10,299 nt of DNA from Mycobacterium sp. (GCA_019246375.1 JAFAQO010000528.1:1-10299), one strand, 5' to 3'; shown: positions 1-9,144, counted from the stretch's first letter. The notes: generated by a model not told the origin, from the sequence alone. Numbers and translations are program-made.

Positions 1-1
1 C

Positions 2-844
2 GGCCCGCCGGACGGCTATCCGATTGTGCTGGCACACGGATTCACTTGCGCGATCCGGGTATGGGGCTACCAGATCGCCGACTTGGCTGCCGACTACCGG
101 GTGATCGCGTTCGACCATCGCGGCCACGGGCGCAGCGGCATTCCGCCGCGCGGCGGGTATGGCCTCAGCCACCTCGCCTCCGACCTTGACGCCGTGCTCG
201 AGGCCACCCTGAGTCCGGGGGAGCGCGCCGTGCTCGCCGGACATTCCATGGGCGGCATCGCAATTACCGCCTGGTCGGACCGCTACCGCCACAAGGTCTG
301 TCGGCGCGCCGACGCTGTCGCGTTGATCAACACCACCACTGGCGACCTGGTGCGCAAGGTGGACCTGCTACTGGTACCCCGGATGTTAGCGGGGGCCCGC
401 GTCTTGGCAGGCCAGCAGTTGCTCAACACGTTCGGTTCTTTTGCGGTGCCAAGCGCGATTGGACGGCCAGCGCGCGATTTGATCGCGCTGTTGGCGGTCG
501 GGACCGAGGCGGACCCGGCCATCGCGGCATTCATTTATGACTTGTTCGAGGCCACCTCACCGGCAGGCCGGGGCGGCTGCGCGAAAACGTTGGCGGCCAC
601 TATGGGACGGCGGCACATCAGTCTGACCGGCCTGACGGTGCCGACGCTGGTCATCGGCAGCGAACGCGATCGGCTGACCCCAATCAGCCAGTCCCGCAAG
701 ATCGCTCGGGCTGCGCCCAACCTTGTCGGGCTCGTCGAGCTACCCGGCGGCCACTGCGCGATGCTGGAACACCCGCAGGAGGTCAACCGCGAACTGCGGT
801 CACTGGCTGAATCGGTGGCTGGGGCCCGGCGTATCAGCTCATAG
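2..844 (+). CDS. hpx: Alpha/beta hydrolase, non-heme haloperoxidase-like (Rv3171c type), 5' truncated by window
   Basis: The reading frame is open from the first bases ([13 protein letters not shown]), so the true start lies upstream. GTG at 26 is only the first start-type codon inside the window. Numbering from that codon, the oxyanion-loop HGF is at 4-6, FDHRGHGRS at 29-37, and the nucleophile elbow GHSMGG places Ser74. The acid is probably Asp215 (GSERDRLTP) and the base His243 (PGGHCAML), giving a full Ser-Asp-His triad. This is the alpha/beta-hydrolase fold. The 'haloperoxidase' label reflects family similarity, and the natural reaction may be ester or lactone hydrolysis on an unknown substrate. 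No signal peptide is visible, but the N-terminus is missing. Its stop (842-844) overlaps the end of the convergent amine oxidase gene. The match to Rv3171c rests on remembered gene order and sequence. Confidence 0.9.
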   Translation, partial: GPPDGYPIVLAHGFTCAIRVWGYQIADLAADYRVIAFDHRGHGRSGIPPRGGYGLSHLASDLDAVLEATLSPGERAVLAGHSMGGIAITAWSDRYRHKVCRRADAVALINTTTGDLVRKVDLLLVPRMLAGARVLAGQQLLNTFGSFAVPSAIGRPARDLIALLAVGTEADPAIAAFIYDLFEATSPAGRGGCAKTLAATMGRRHISLTGLTVPTLVIGSERDRLTPISQSRKIARAAPNLVGLVELPGGHCAMLEHPQEVNRELRSLAESVAGARRISS

Positions 845-2176
845 TCGGGCGGCAACCTCAGCAGCCGCCCGTTGTCCGGATCGGACGGCGCCGTCGAGAA
901 AGCCGGTCCATTCGTCGGCGGTCTCGGTTCCAGCCCAATGAATCGGACCGACCGGGCGCCGCAACCATGGTCCGTAGCGGGTCCACGAGCCGGGCGGCAC
1001 AGCTGCGGTTGGGCCTCCTGCAGCGAATTGCTCGGTGCCCCAACAATGATCGACATAGTCGAGGGGTTTGAGCGCTTCGTCGCCGAACAGCGACGCGAAA
1101 CATGCCAGCGCGTCTTCCCTGCGTCGGTCGGCCGGTAGCGGGTCGAAGCTGCGCGCATCGACGAATCCCAACAATATGCCCGGTCCGTCATCGCGGGGGC
1201 TGACGTCGAAAGTGATGAACACCGTGCCTTCGTCGGACAGCGCTTCTCCGGAGCACCCGTTGCTACGCCAGAACGGTGTGGAATAGGCGGCATAAGCCTT
1301 GCTGAGCCGGCCCTGCGGCCAACATGTGGCGAGTCGGTGGTATTCGGCAGGCAGTGGGGGAGCGAACTTGATCGCCGCGCGATGGGCCGGTGGGACCGCG
1401 ACGATGACAAACCTGGCGTCGGCCTGACCCTTCCCGGAAGTGACCGTCACGCCGCCGTCGTGCCGGTCGATTTGACGCACAGCGGCACCCAGGACGATCC
1501 GATCGCCGAGTTCTGCCGCCGACTTCTCCGCGATTTGCCTTGTGCCGGCGGGGAATCGGTCCTGCTGCGCACCGCCCTCGACGTCGAGTAACCGGTTCAG
1601 GCCACCGGCGGCCCGCACGTAGCGGGCGGCGTGCAGCATCGACACCTGGTCGGGTTCGCATCCCCACGTCACCCGGGCCATGATGGCCAACAGATCGCGT
1701 GACGTGGCGCCGGCATGGACCGACCGCAACCACCCGCCTAGCGACTGGCTGTCCAGCCGCGTTGCGCGGCGGGCGTTCCATGGCGCAGCCAGCGGAACGC
1801 TGCGGGCGATGCGTTCAAATTGCCAACGCACTCGGCCGACATCGACCAGCCCGCCCAGCGAAAGCCTCGGGATGGTGCCACGATACGAGCGGACCATGCC
1901 GCGCCACCGGATCACGTTGGCGCCCTGGTGGTATGTCGGTACGGTCGGGATACCAAGCTCGGCGGCCAGCGCGCGGACCGCATCCTGGGTCGGCCCGACG
2001 AAGGTGGCGCCCAGATCGACCGGGATGCCCGCGACATGGCCGGTATGCGAGCGCCCACCCACCCGGTCGCGGCCCTCCAGTACCAGCACATCGTGTCCGA
2101 GTCGCGCCAGTTCCCGGGCCGCGGTGAGCCCCGCGAAACCGGCGCCGACTACCACGACGTCGGCGGTCCGCGTCAA
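839..2176 (-). CDS. aofH: Flavin-containing amine oxidase (aofH / Rv3170 type)
   Basis: This 445-residue protein is a cytoplasmic FAD-dependent oxidase of the monoamine oxidase superfamily. The N-terminal Rossmann motif is G11-A-G13-F-A-G16, with ribose-binding Glu34 in [12 protein letters not shown]. The C-terminal flavin motif [14 protein letters not shown] lies near 410-423 and is followed by the [12 protein letters not shown] helix. Lys293 in [14 protein letters not shown] matches the conserved flavin-N5 water lysine. The FAD-linking Cys of human MAO is absent (the segment reads [10 protein letters not shown] near 387-396), so FAD is probably non-covalent. The start is TTG at 2174-2176, which overlaps the stop of the upstream Rv3169-like gene as TTGA. 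No good Shine-Dalgarno site is visible, so translation probably depends on coupling. No earlier start fits the operon better. The product is expected to oxidise an amine to an imine with H2O2 release; the substrate is unknown. Confidence 0.93.
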   Translation of the reverse strand: MTRTADVVVVGAGFAGLTAARELARLGHDVLVLEGRDRVGGRSHTGHVAGIPVDLGATFVGPTQDAVRALAAELGIPTVPTYHQGANVIRWRGMVRSYRGTIPRLSLGGLVDVGRVRWQFERIARSVPLAAPWNARRATRLDSQSLGGWLRSVHAGATSRDLLAIMARVTWGCEPDQVSMLHAARYVRAAGGLNRLLDVEGGAQQDRFPAGTRQIAEKSAAELGDRIVLGAAVRQIDRHDGGVTVTSGKGQADARFVIVAVPPAHRAAIKFAPPLPAEYHRLATCWPQGRLSKAYAAYSTPFWRSNGCSGEALSDEGTVFITFDVSPRDDGPGILLGFVDARSFDPLPADRRREDALACFASLFGDEALKPLDYVDHCWGTEQFAAGGPTAAVPPGSWTRYGPWLRRPVGPIHWAGTETADEWTGFLDGAVRSGQRAAAEVAARL

Positions 2177-3287
2177 GGCGCTACTGCCAGCCAGTCGGCA
2201 AATCCGGAGGGATCATGACGGCCCAGCGCACCGTGTTCGTAAAGACCCCAGCCCTCAACCGGATTCCCGTCGCCGTCTCGGCATACCGCGCGCCCAACGT
2301 GGTCGATGACGCCGAAGCCGGACCGCGCGACGATCGCCGGGTCGGTCATGTCGTAGGTCAACCGCTCGGTGAACTTCTCGCCCTTCCACATGCCGTGCAG
2401 CCAAGCTGAATCGCCGCCGTAGCCGCCGCCGACATGGATCGGCACCGGCAGCTTGGATTCCACGTCGAAATGGACCGGTGTGCCGCCGGCGGTGGTGGCT
2501 TCGATTGTTGCTCCGGTCGGAATGCGGGTGCCGGAGCGGTAATGGGTTGTCACCCGCGGCCAGCCCAGCTGTTCGACGCGGCCGTCGCGCCAGATCCGGG
2601 TGCAGTCGTTGAGTGAGCGAAAACCGTTGGGCGCCTCCTGAATAATCAGGACGACCGCGAAGTCGTCGAACGCCATTGGCATGTACAACCACCACATGCC
2701 CTCGAACGGCGGATCGGCCGGCCGGCCAGCCGGTTCCGGCTCGCCGATGGGCCGGATACCCCAGGACCGGTCGCGGGTGCCGAGCCAGGTCGCCGGGTCG
2801 ACGACAACCTCCTCGCCGTCGATCGCGATCCGTCCGCTCCAGGTCCCGAGTTGGGCGAACCGCTGCGCATCCAGTGTCACCCGAGTACCGGAGCGCAGGA
2901 CGTGCGGCTGTTCCTGGACGACATCGAATAGTCCTTCCCAGACCAGTTCCGCCGCAATCCCTTCGGTCGCCTCGAGAATGACCCGCAGTTGGTGCAGGGG
3001 CTCTAGGACTTCGATCCGGTAACCGCCCACGTGCTGATTGAGCCGGTTCTGGTCGATTGCGTCGGACAAATGCACCGCGGTCTGGGTGTCGCCGCGCCGA
3101 ATCAGCACGAACGCATCCTTGACGCCGAGGTTGGGGTAGTAGCCGATCCCGGAGATCAAGAAGATGTTTCCGCTGCGGTCGTGGGCGTTGAGGTAGGAGC
3201 GATCGTAGAAGTTGCGGTCAGACGAGCCTGGCCACGCGATCGGCTGCGGGACCTGGTGTACCGGGAACTCGTCGAGCGGTCCGAGCA

Positions 3288-3288
<1 letters not shown>
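2173..3288 (-). CDS. AttH/CrtC-like beta-sandwich protein (Rv3169 type)
   Basis: The protein has 371 residues and starts at ATG 3286-3288. The frame stays open further upstream, but that extension is arginine-rich, low-complexity and antisense to the kinase gene, so I reject it. The chosen ATG follows GGAGAGGA at good spacing and shares one base with the kinase stop (TAATG). The length is close to the 374 residues I recall for Rv3169. It has no signal peptide or membrane helix and is rich in Trp, Gly and aromatic beta-strand segments. Recognisable signatures are [11 protein letters not shown] near the N-terminus, [13 protein letters not shown] in the middle, and a glycine-rich HVGGGYGG further on. 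DRSWG-type motifs occur in AttH/hydroxyneurosporene-synthase-like proteins (DUF7064/DUF7065 class), a two-domain lipocalin-like fold. No catalytic residues can be assigned. Its place between a kinase-fold protein and an amine oxidase suggests a role in the same small-molecule pathway. Confidence 0.85.
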
Positions 3289-4468
<1,180 letters not shown>

Positions 4469-4470
<2 letters not shown>

Positions 4471-5128
4471 GAAAGCAGACCCGTCTTCTCTTGACAAGGC
4501 CCCGGGTGCCGGGCGCCCCAGGGATCCGCGTATCGACGCTGCCATATTGTCGGCGACGGCGGAACTGCTTGTGAAAATCGGCTATTCGAATCTGACGCTG
4601 GCTGCCGTCGCCGAACGCGCCGGGACGACGAAAACAGCGCTGTACCGCCGCTGGTCGAGCAAGGCCGAGCTGGTGCATGAGGCCGCGTTCCCCGCGGCCC
4701 CCACTGCGCTGGTGACACCGGCGGGCGACATGGCGGCTGATGTCCGGGCGATGATCGCGGCCACTCGCGATGTGTTTACCAGCCCGGTGGTGCGTGCCGC
4801 GCTGCCTGGGCTGGTCGCGGACATGGCCGCCGATTCCGAGCTGAATGCCCGGGTGGTGTCGCGGTTCTCGGGTCTGTTCGCAACCGTGCGGACATGGCTG
4901 AGTGAGGCCGTCGACCGCGGCGAGGTGCACCGCGATGTCGACCCGGACCGGTTGATTGAGCTCATTGGGGGAGCGACGTTGTTGCGGCTGCTGCTGCGTC
5001 CTGACGAGCAGCTCGACGAGGCCTGGGTGGATCAAACCACTGCCATCGTCGTGCACGGTGTGACCCGAGATTTAGGGTCGGCCGGTGATAGCGCGACTTG
5101 GCGGCCGCACCCAACAGGCGCGGGATGA
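4469..5128 (+). CDS. TetR-family transcriptional regulator (Rv3167c type)
   Basis: The protein has 219 residues from ATG 4469. GTG at 4457 would add four residues, but it lies inside the palindrome and before the inferred transcription start, so I prefer the ATG. Numbered from the GTG start, residues 24-77 form the TetR N-terminal DNA-binding domain. The helix-turn-helix is NLTLAAVAERAGTTKTALYR near 45-64, and RRWSSKAELV follows as the classic helix-4 segment. The C-terminal all-helical half (DVFTSPVVRAALPGLVADM) resembles TetR C-terminal ligand and dimerisation domains. No Shine-Dalgarno site is clear, which fits a very short leader. It is divergent from the kinase operon and probably represses it and itself. 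The M. tuberculosis relative Rv3167c has been linked to phthiocerol dimycocerosate expression and phagosome escape; whether this copy does the same is unknown. Confidence 0.92.
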
Positions 5129-5138
5129 GCGGCTGCCC

Positions 5139-6530
5139 TTAGCCAGCGTCGTCTTCGGGCGGATCGGGGTCTGCGCGCAGGAACTCTTCTGGGTGGTGAG
5201 CGTGATTGACGTTGGGTGGCCCCGTGCCGTCGGTCCAGCCAAGTCGCCCACTCTCGGTGACTTCGGTGCGCAGTTCGCCGCGGCTCGCCATGCCATGGTG
5301 TGAGCCGCAGCTGAAGAATTGCTTGTCCGCGTCGGTCCGGCCGCCTTTGGCCCAATCCGGCGAATGGTGAACCTCGCAGCGGTAGCCCGGCTGCAGACAG
5401 TTGGGATGGGTGCAGCCGCGGTCGCGGGCGTAGCAGATCAGCCTCTGATCGGGCGTGGCGATGCGGCTTTGACGGCCCAGATACAGCGGTCGAGCGGTGT
5501 GATTGTCGAATACCGCGAGATAGTGGATCGTCTTGGCGGCCATTCGGATCAAATCTCGCATCGGCAGGCTCGACCCGCCGCCCGTGCGTGCCGGCGCCGG
5601 CATCGGGATCGACTTGTCGGCCGAGGCGTGGGCGGCTTGGTCCAGTTCGGCCAGTGTTGTCGTGGCGATCACGGTGACGGGGTGGCCGCGGTGCATACCA
5701 AGCTTGCCGGAGGCGATGGCGGTTTCCAGGCCGAGTTTGAACGCGTCGTGGCAACGTTGAGCGGGTGTGCGGTCATCGCGCTCATCCGGATCGCGGTCCT
5801 GGCTCTCGGGCTGGTGGCGACCGGGCCGCACCGCCGCTTCGATGGCCTCGAAGAATGCGCGGGCCTCGGGGTCGAGCAGTCCTTTCAGTTGGGACATGCC
5901 GTCAGGGCCTTGCGGGCCCAACCGCAGTCCACGCCGGCGGGCGCGATCGTCGTCGTTGAAGTGACCGTCGGGATTGAGGTAGTAGGCGATGCGCTGACCC
6001 AGCTTGGTCACGATGCCGGCGTCGACTTCGGCCGCATGCCGCACCAGGCTTTGCTCGGCCTTCGCCGCATCGGTGGGTGAGACGCAAGAGGGCAGTAGAT
6101 CTACCGCGCGGCACACCGCACGGATGTGGTCCTCGCCGACTATGCCGGATTCCACCGCGGCAGCCAACTCGGCAAGCTCCGGCGGCACGGGCGGGCCGGT
6201 CAGCGACCGGCGCGGGCGAATCCGCGCCGCAAGTCGGAAGCGTCGGATGACCTCGCTGGGCGGGAGACGCAAGCGTGCCCACAGCCTCTCGCGCATTGCG
6301 GGTATGCACTCCGTGTCGTCGGGTGGGTCCACGATCTCACCGAAGAACCGATACATCAGCCCGCGGTTCGTGCGGTCTTGGATTTCCAACCGCTCGGCCA
6401 CATCAACGCGGAATGCGTTGCCGACGACGTCCGAAGAGGTATCGCGCAGAACGTCATGGGCAGCGTCGATCGCGTCAAGGGCGGCACTGATCCGCTTCCT
6501 TGCCTCGTCGGCACCCACTCGTGAACTCAT
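5139..6530 (-). CDS. DUF222 / HNH endonuclease-domain protein (13E12 repeat family)
   Basis: This 463-residue intact ORF begins at ATG 6528-6530. The N-terminal two thirds are DUF222-like, helical and charged (ERLWARLRLPPSEVIRRFRL near 81-100; IVTKLGQRIAYYLNPDG near 173-189). An acidic linker near 236-256 follows. The C-terminal HNH module has C373, C378, C385, the HH pair 388-389 in CEVHHSPDW, GG at 396-397, C408 and HH 411-412. This is the zinc-ribbon HNH pattern of actinobacterial 13E12 proteins, a family that is multicopy in mycobacteria and associated with REP13E12 elements. The canonical central Asn position holds Lys403 (TDADKQFF), so nuclease activity is uncertain. It is antisense to its neighbours, with its stop only 10 nt from the TetR stop. 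It appears absent from this position in M. tuberculosis as I recall it, so it is probably an insertion. Confidence 0.92.
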   Translation of the reverse strand: MSSRVGADEARKRISAALDAIDAAHDVLRDTSSDVVGNAFRVDVAERLEIQDRTNRGLMYRFFGEIVDPPDDTECIPAMRERLWARLRLPPSEVIRRFRLAARIRPRRSLTGPPVPPELAELAAAVESGIVGEDHIRAVCRAVDLLPSCVSPTDAAKAEQSLVRHAAEVDAGIVTKLGQRIAYYLNPDGHFNDDDRARRRGLRLGPQGPDGMSQLKGLLDPEARAFFEAIEAAVRPGRHQPESQDRDPDERDDRTPAQRCHDAFKLGLETAIASGKLGMHRGHPVTVIATTTLAELDQAAHASADKSIPMPAPARTGGGSSLPMRDLIRMAAKTIHYLAVFDNHTARPLYLGRQSRIATPDQRLICYARDRGCTHPNCLQPGYRCEVHHSPDWAKGGRTDADKQFFSCGSHHGMASRGELRTEVTESGRLGWTDGTGPPNVNHAHHPEEFLRADPDPPEDDAG

Positions 6531-6536
6531 ACTTCG

Positions 6537-6542
6537 ACGCTA
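6537..6542 (-). promoter_or_regulatory. Candidate -10 box for a leaderless HNH transcript
   Basis: TAGCGT on the minus strand fits TANNNT and is separated by six bases from the ATG at 6530. Initiation seven bases after the box would fall on the A of the ATG, giving a leaderless mRNA, which is common in mycobacteria. No convincing -35 box or Shine-Dalgarno site is present. This is inferred from spacing only. Confidence 0.45.
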
Positions 6543-6590
6543 TGAAGCACCGGTGACAAATCCGGGCCACCCGTCGGCATCAAACAGAAG

Positions 6591-6618
6591 CTGTGGATGA
6601 TCGCGTGACTGTGGATAA
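6591..6618 (+). repeat. Two DnaA-box-like direct repeats
   Basis: CTGTGGATGA (6591-6600) and CTGTGGATAA (6609-6618) match at 9 of 10 bases with an 18-bp period. The second contains TGTGGATAA, the exact complement of the consensus DnaA box TTATCCACA; the first differs from it by one base. They lie 61-88 bp upstream of the HNH start, between two divergent genes. They may be regulatory DnaA or HNH-protein sites. There is no sign of the dnaA-dnaN origin here. Confidence 0.5.
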
Positions 6619-6619
6619 G

Positions 6620-6650
6620 TTGACAACTAGGGCAAACGGGCGGCTAACCC
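6620..6650 (+). promoter_or_regulatory. Weak candidate promoter for the MoxR3 operon
   Basis: TTGACA (6620-6625) matches the -35 consensus. It lies in a short palindrome AGTTGACAACT (6618-6628) directly abutting the second DnaA-like repeat. A poor -10, TAACCC (6645-6650), follows after 19 bp. The first gene begins at 6741, so the leader would be about 80 nt. The -10 lacks the final T, so confidence is low. Confidence 0.3.
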
Positions 6651-6699
6651 CATTTCTGGCGGCGCGGGCGGCCGACGTGCCAGTATGGGGCCAAGCCAG

Positions 6700-6717
6700 C
6701 TGCCGCAACGGCGGCAG
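6700..6717 (+). other. GC-rich hairpin in the likely 5' leader of the MoxR3 operon
   Basis: CTGCCGC and GCGGCAG form a perfect 7-bp stem closing an AACG loop. The hairpin ends 23 nt before ATG 6741. No U-run follows, so it is not an intrinsic terminator. It could shape leader structure, or be chance in GC-rich DNA. Confidence 0.35.
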
Positions 6718-6740
6718 GCAACCGGTCGAGTGGTGTAGCA

Positions 6741-7697
6741 ATGCGGGACAAGGCGACGGGTCGCGTGGTCGCGCTGATCGTGCTGCTCATCGTGGTTGCG
6801 GCTGCCTTGCATGGATACCTGCCGACCCACGAGCGCCAGCCGCGCCAGCAGGCGACCGGAAATCCGGCGAGCCTTGCGTTCGTCGTCGGGTTGCTCAGTG
6901 TGTCACTTGCGATCATGGTCATCGCGCTCATCGCACGGCTGAAGGATCCCCGCATGGCAGCGCCCAGCCACGGAGTACCCGAATCGCTTGGCCGCAGCGG
7001 CACGGGACGACCGAGCTGGCGCGTATTGCTGATCGGGCTCGCGGTGATCATCGCCTGGCTACTGATGGTGTTCGTGCTGACACGGTTACTGCACCACGGG
7101 ATCAGCGGGCAGGTGTCATCAACACAGTCAACCAGCACACCTGCGCCCGGCAAAGACACCGCCCCGCCGCAGCCCCCAGCGGACACAAACGGGAAAGTCC
7201 TCGGTTACCTGGGCGCTAGTACGGTGCTGCTGCTCGTAATGCTCCTTGCCGCAACCGTTGTCACCGCGCGCAAGCGGCGGCGGATCGTCACATCCGGCGT
7301 CATCACCGATGATGGCAACCGACCTCCCGCCCCGCCGTCGCGCTCCGAATCGCTTGCCCGGGCAGCAGAAAAGGGACTGGCCGAAATTGAGGACCTCAGC
7401 CGCGAGCCCCGGGAGGCGATCATCGCATGCTACGTGGCGATGGAGCGTGAACTCGCGCAGATTCCGGGATCGGTTCCCCAGGACTTCGATACCGCGACGG
7501 AGGTGCTGGCCCGGGCCGTCGAACACGATGCTTTACATGCTGATAACGCCACCCAACTGGTGGACCTTTTCGCCGAGGCACGGTTTAGTCCGCACGTGAT
7601 GAACGAACAGCACCGTGAAGTCGCAGTACGAGTTCTGCAGCTAGTGCTCGCCGAACTGTCCCCGGCAGCGGGTGAACGGCCCAGGAGCGTCGCATGA
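6741..7697 (+). CDS. Four-helix membrane protein with C-terminal DUF4129 domain (Rv3166c type)
   Basis: The protein has 318 residues from ATG 6741; the Shine-Dalgarno region is weak. Hydrophobic helices lie near 8-26, 44-65, 93-114 and 154-176. A Ser/Thr/Pro-rich loop at 124-149 sits between helices 3 and 4 and is probably extracytoplasmic. The basic ARKRRRIV just after helix 4 places the C-terminus in the cytoplasm. Residues about 222-303 (REAIIACYVAMERELAQIPG, then the ATEVLARAV and LVDLFAEARFSPH segments) match DUF4129, the transglutaminase-associated cytoplasmic domain often encoded beside MoxR ATPases and DUF58 proteins. It is the first gene of the operon and ends in an ATGA overlap with the next gene. 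It is probably a membrane partner or client of the MoxR3 machine. About 319 residues are recalled for Rv3166c, so it looks full length. Confidence 0.88.
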   Translation: MRDKATGRVVALIVLLIVVAAALHGYLPTHERQPRQQATGNPASLAFVVGLLSVSLAIMVIALIARLKDPRMAAPSHGVPESLGRSGTGRPSWRVLLIGLAVIIAWLLMVFVLTRLLHHGISGQVSSTQSTSTPAPGKDTAPPQPPADTNGKVLGYLGASTVLLLVMLLAATVVTARKRRRIVTSGVITDDGNRPPAPPSRSESLARAAEKGLAEIEDLSREPREAIIACYVAMERELAQIPGSVPQDFDTATEVLARAVEHDALHADNATQLVDLFAEARFSPHVMNEQHREVAVRVLQLVLAELSPAAGERPRSVA

Positions 7698-8179
7698 AAA
7701 GGGTATTGGCGCTAGGTCTTAGCGGTGTGGTCGGTCTTGAGCTTATTGCCTTGACACTGCATGATCGCCGCTCCGTGCTGTGGGTGTCCGGTGTTGCGGT
7801 GGCTCTGGTGTTGCTGAACATCCGCCAGTTCCTGGGGCACGACATCAACCCGGCGCCGGCTGAGCCGAACAGCGACCCCCTCGGGAAGTCACTGGGCAGC
7901 TGGCTGTCCCGAGCCGAGAAGATGATCCGGTGGTCCGAATCGACTCGACAGGACTGGGATCGCCACCTGCGCCCGATCCTCGCAGGGCGGTTCGCAATCG
8001 CCACCGGTCAACGCCAAGCCAAAGACCCGGCGTCGTTCGACGCCACCGGCCGCATGCTCTTCGGCCCGGAGCTGTGGGCGTGGGTAGATCCGAACAACGT
8101 CTCGCGTACTGGCGCCAACGAGCCCGGTCCCGGTCGGGGAGCACTCGAGGACATCCTGCAACGCTTGGAGCAAGTATGA
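7694..8179 (+). CDS. Small two-helix membrane protein (Rv3165c type), function unknown
   Basis: The 161-residue protein starts at ATG 7694, overlapping the previous stop as ATGA, with AGGAG (7683-7687) at good spacing. Two hydrophobic segments near 4-22 and 27-46 form a tight N-terminal hairpin. A polar cytoplasmic tail of about 110 residues follows, with a basic and Trp-containing region (SWLSRAEKMIRWSE, then DWDRHLRPILAGR). I recognise no enzymatic motif. It is conserved only as a MoxR3-operon companion, about 160 residues in M. tuberculosis as recalled. It probably anchors or adapts the MoxR complex at the membrane. It ends in a second ATGA overlap with moxR3, implying coordinated translation. 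Confidence 0.85.
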   Translation: MKRVLALGLSGVVGLELIALTLHDRRSVLWVSGVAVALVLLNIRQFLGHDINPAPAEPNSDPLGKSLGSWLSRAEKMIRWSESTRQDWDRHLRPILAGRFAIATGQRQAKDPASFDATGRMLFGPELWAWVDPNNVSRTGANEPGPGRGALEDILQRLEQV

Positions 8180-9144
8180 CGATGCCGGCTGCGACCACCA
8201 CCGCGCATTGCGAGGCGGTGCTCGACGAAATCCAGCGTGTGGTGGTGGGGAAGCGGTCGGCGTTGAGGCTGATTCTCACCACTGTCCTGGCTCGTGGCCA
8301 TGTGCTCATCGAGGATCTTCCCGGCTTGGGCAAAACGCTGATTGCGCGATCGTTCGCATCGGCACTTGGCCTGGAATTCACTCGGGTGCAGTTCACGCCG
8401 GATCTGTTGCCGGCGGACCTGCTCGGCTCGACGGTCTACGACATGCAGTCGGGCCGCTTCGAGTTCCGCCGCGGGCCGATCTTCACCAATCTGCTGCTCG
8501 CCGACGAGATCAACCGAACGCCGCCCAAGACCCAGGCGGCGTTACTGGAGGCGATGGCCGAGGGCCAAGTGAGTATCGACGGCGAAACCCACCGGTTGCC
8601 AACGCCATTCATCGTTCTGGCCACCGACAATCCGATCGAGTACGAGGGCACTTACCCGTTGCCGGAAGCGCAGCTCGATCGATTCGCGATCCGGCTTGAA
8701 CTTCGATACCTCTCCGAACCGGACGAGGCCTCGATGCTGCGTCGGCGTCTGGACCGCGGTTCGGCAGAGCCGAGGGTGAATCAAGTCGTGGACGCGCACG
8801 ATCTGGTGGCGATGCGCGAATCAGTCGAGCAGGTGACCGTGCACGACGACATCCTGCACTACGTGGTGTCGCTGGCCACTGCGACCCGCCACCATCCCCA
8901 GGTCGCTGTTGGTGCCAGCCCACGGGCGGAGCTCGACCTGGTTCAACTGGCTCGGGCCCGCGCCCTGCTGCTCGGTCGCGACTATGTAATACCCGAAGAT
9001 GTCAAGGCGCTTGCCACCCCGACGATGGCTCACCGGATCACGTTGCGACCGGAGATGTGGGTGCGGAAGATCCAAGGATCCGATGTCGTGGAGGAGTTGT
9101 TGCGGCGGGTACCGGTGCCGCGGGCGCGCGGGGTGACATCATGA
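8176..9144 (+). CDS. moxR3: MoxR-family AAA+ ATPase (MoxR3, Rv3164c type)
   Basis: The 322-residue protein begins at ATG 8176, overlapping the previous stop (ATGA), with GGAG (8166-8169) six bases upstream. The frame extends back to 7930, but that part is an antisense-like shadow of the preceding gene. AAA+ features are Walker A EDLPGLGKT (46-54, Lys53), Walker B LLLADE (106-111, Asp110/Glu111), sensor 1 in LATDNP (148-153) and the arginine-finger region QLDRF (166-170). GASPRA later marks the sensor-2 helix region. MoxR ATPases act as hexameric, chaperone-like machines that mature or insert cofactors into protein complexes, commonly with a vWA/DUF58 partner. The DUF58 and DUF4129 neighbours here fit that arrangement. 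The client is unknown. Confidence 0.95.
   Translation: MTMPAATTTAHCEAVLDEIQRVVVGKRSALRLILTTVLARGHVLIEDLPGLGKTLIARSFASALGLEFTRVQFTPDLLPADLLGSTVYDMQSGRFEFRRGPIFTNLLLADEINRTPPKTQAALLEAMAEGQVSIDGETHRLPTPFIVLATDNPIEYEGTYPLPEAQLDRFAIRLELRYLSEPDEASMLRRRLDRGSAEPRVNQVVDAHDLVAMRESVEQVTVHDDILHYVVSLATATRHHPQVAVGASPRAELDLVQLARARALLLGRDYVIPEDVKALATPTMAHRITLRPEMWVRKIQGSDVVEELLRRVPVPRARGVTS

Noticed and set aside
1680..2309. 209-codon + strand frame across the amine oxidase gene
   Set aside because: Its Arg/Pro/Ser-rich composition is typical of antisense shadows, and it overlaps the FAD-binding region of aofH.
5319..6080. Long 253-codon open frame on the + strand inside the HNH gene
   Set aside because: It is antisense to a gene with strong domain motifs, has no recognisable family, and long shadow frames are expected in GC-rich DNA.
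6591..6618. Chromosomal or plasmid replication origin
   Set aside because: There are only two DnaA-like boxes, no AT-rich unwinding region, and no dnaA, dnaN or rep gene nearby.
6700..6717. Intrinsic terminator
   Set aside because: No T-rich tract follows the stem on either strand.
7930..8175. Upstream extension of MoxR3 by 82 residues
   Set aside because: It overlaps the conserved two-helix protein gene in another frame. ATG 8176 has GGAG and the ATGA overlap, and gives the family length.
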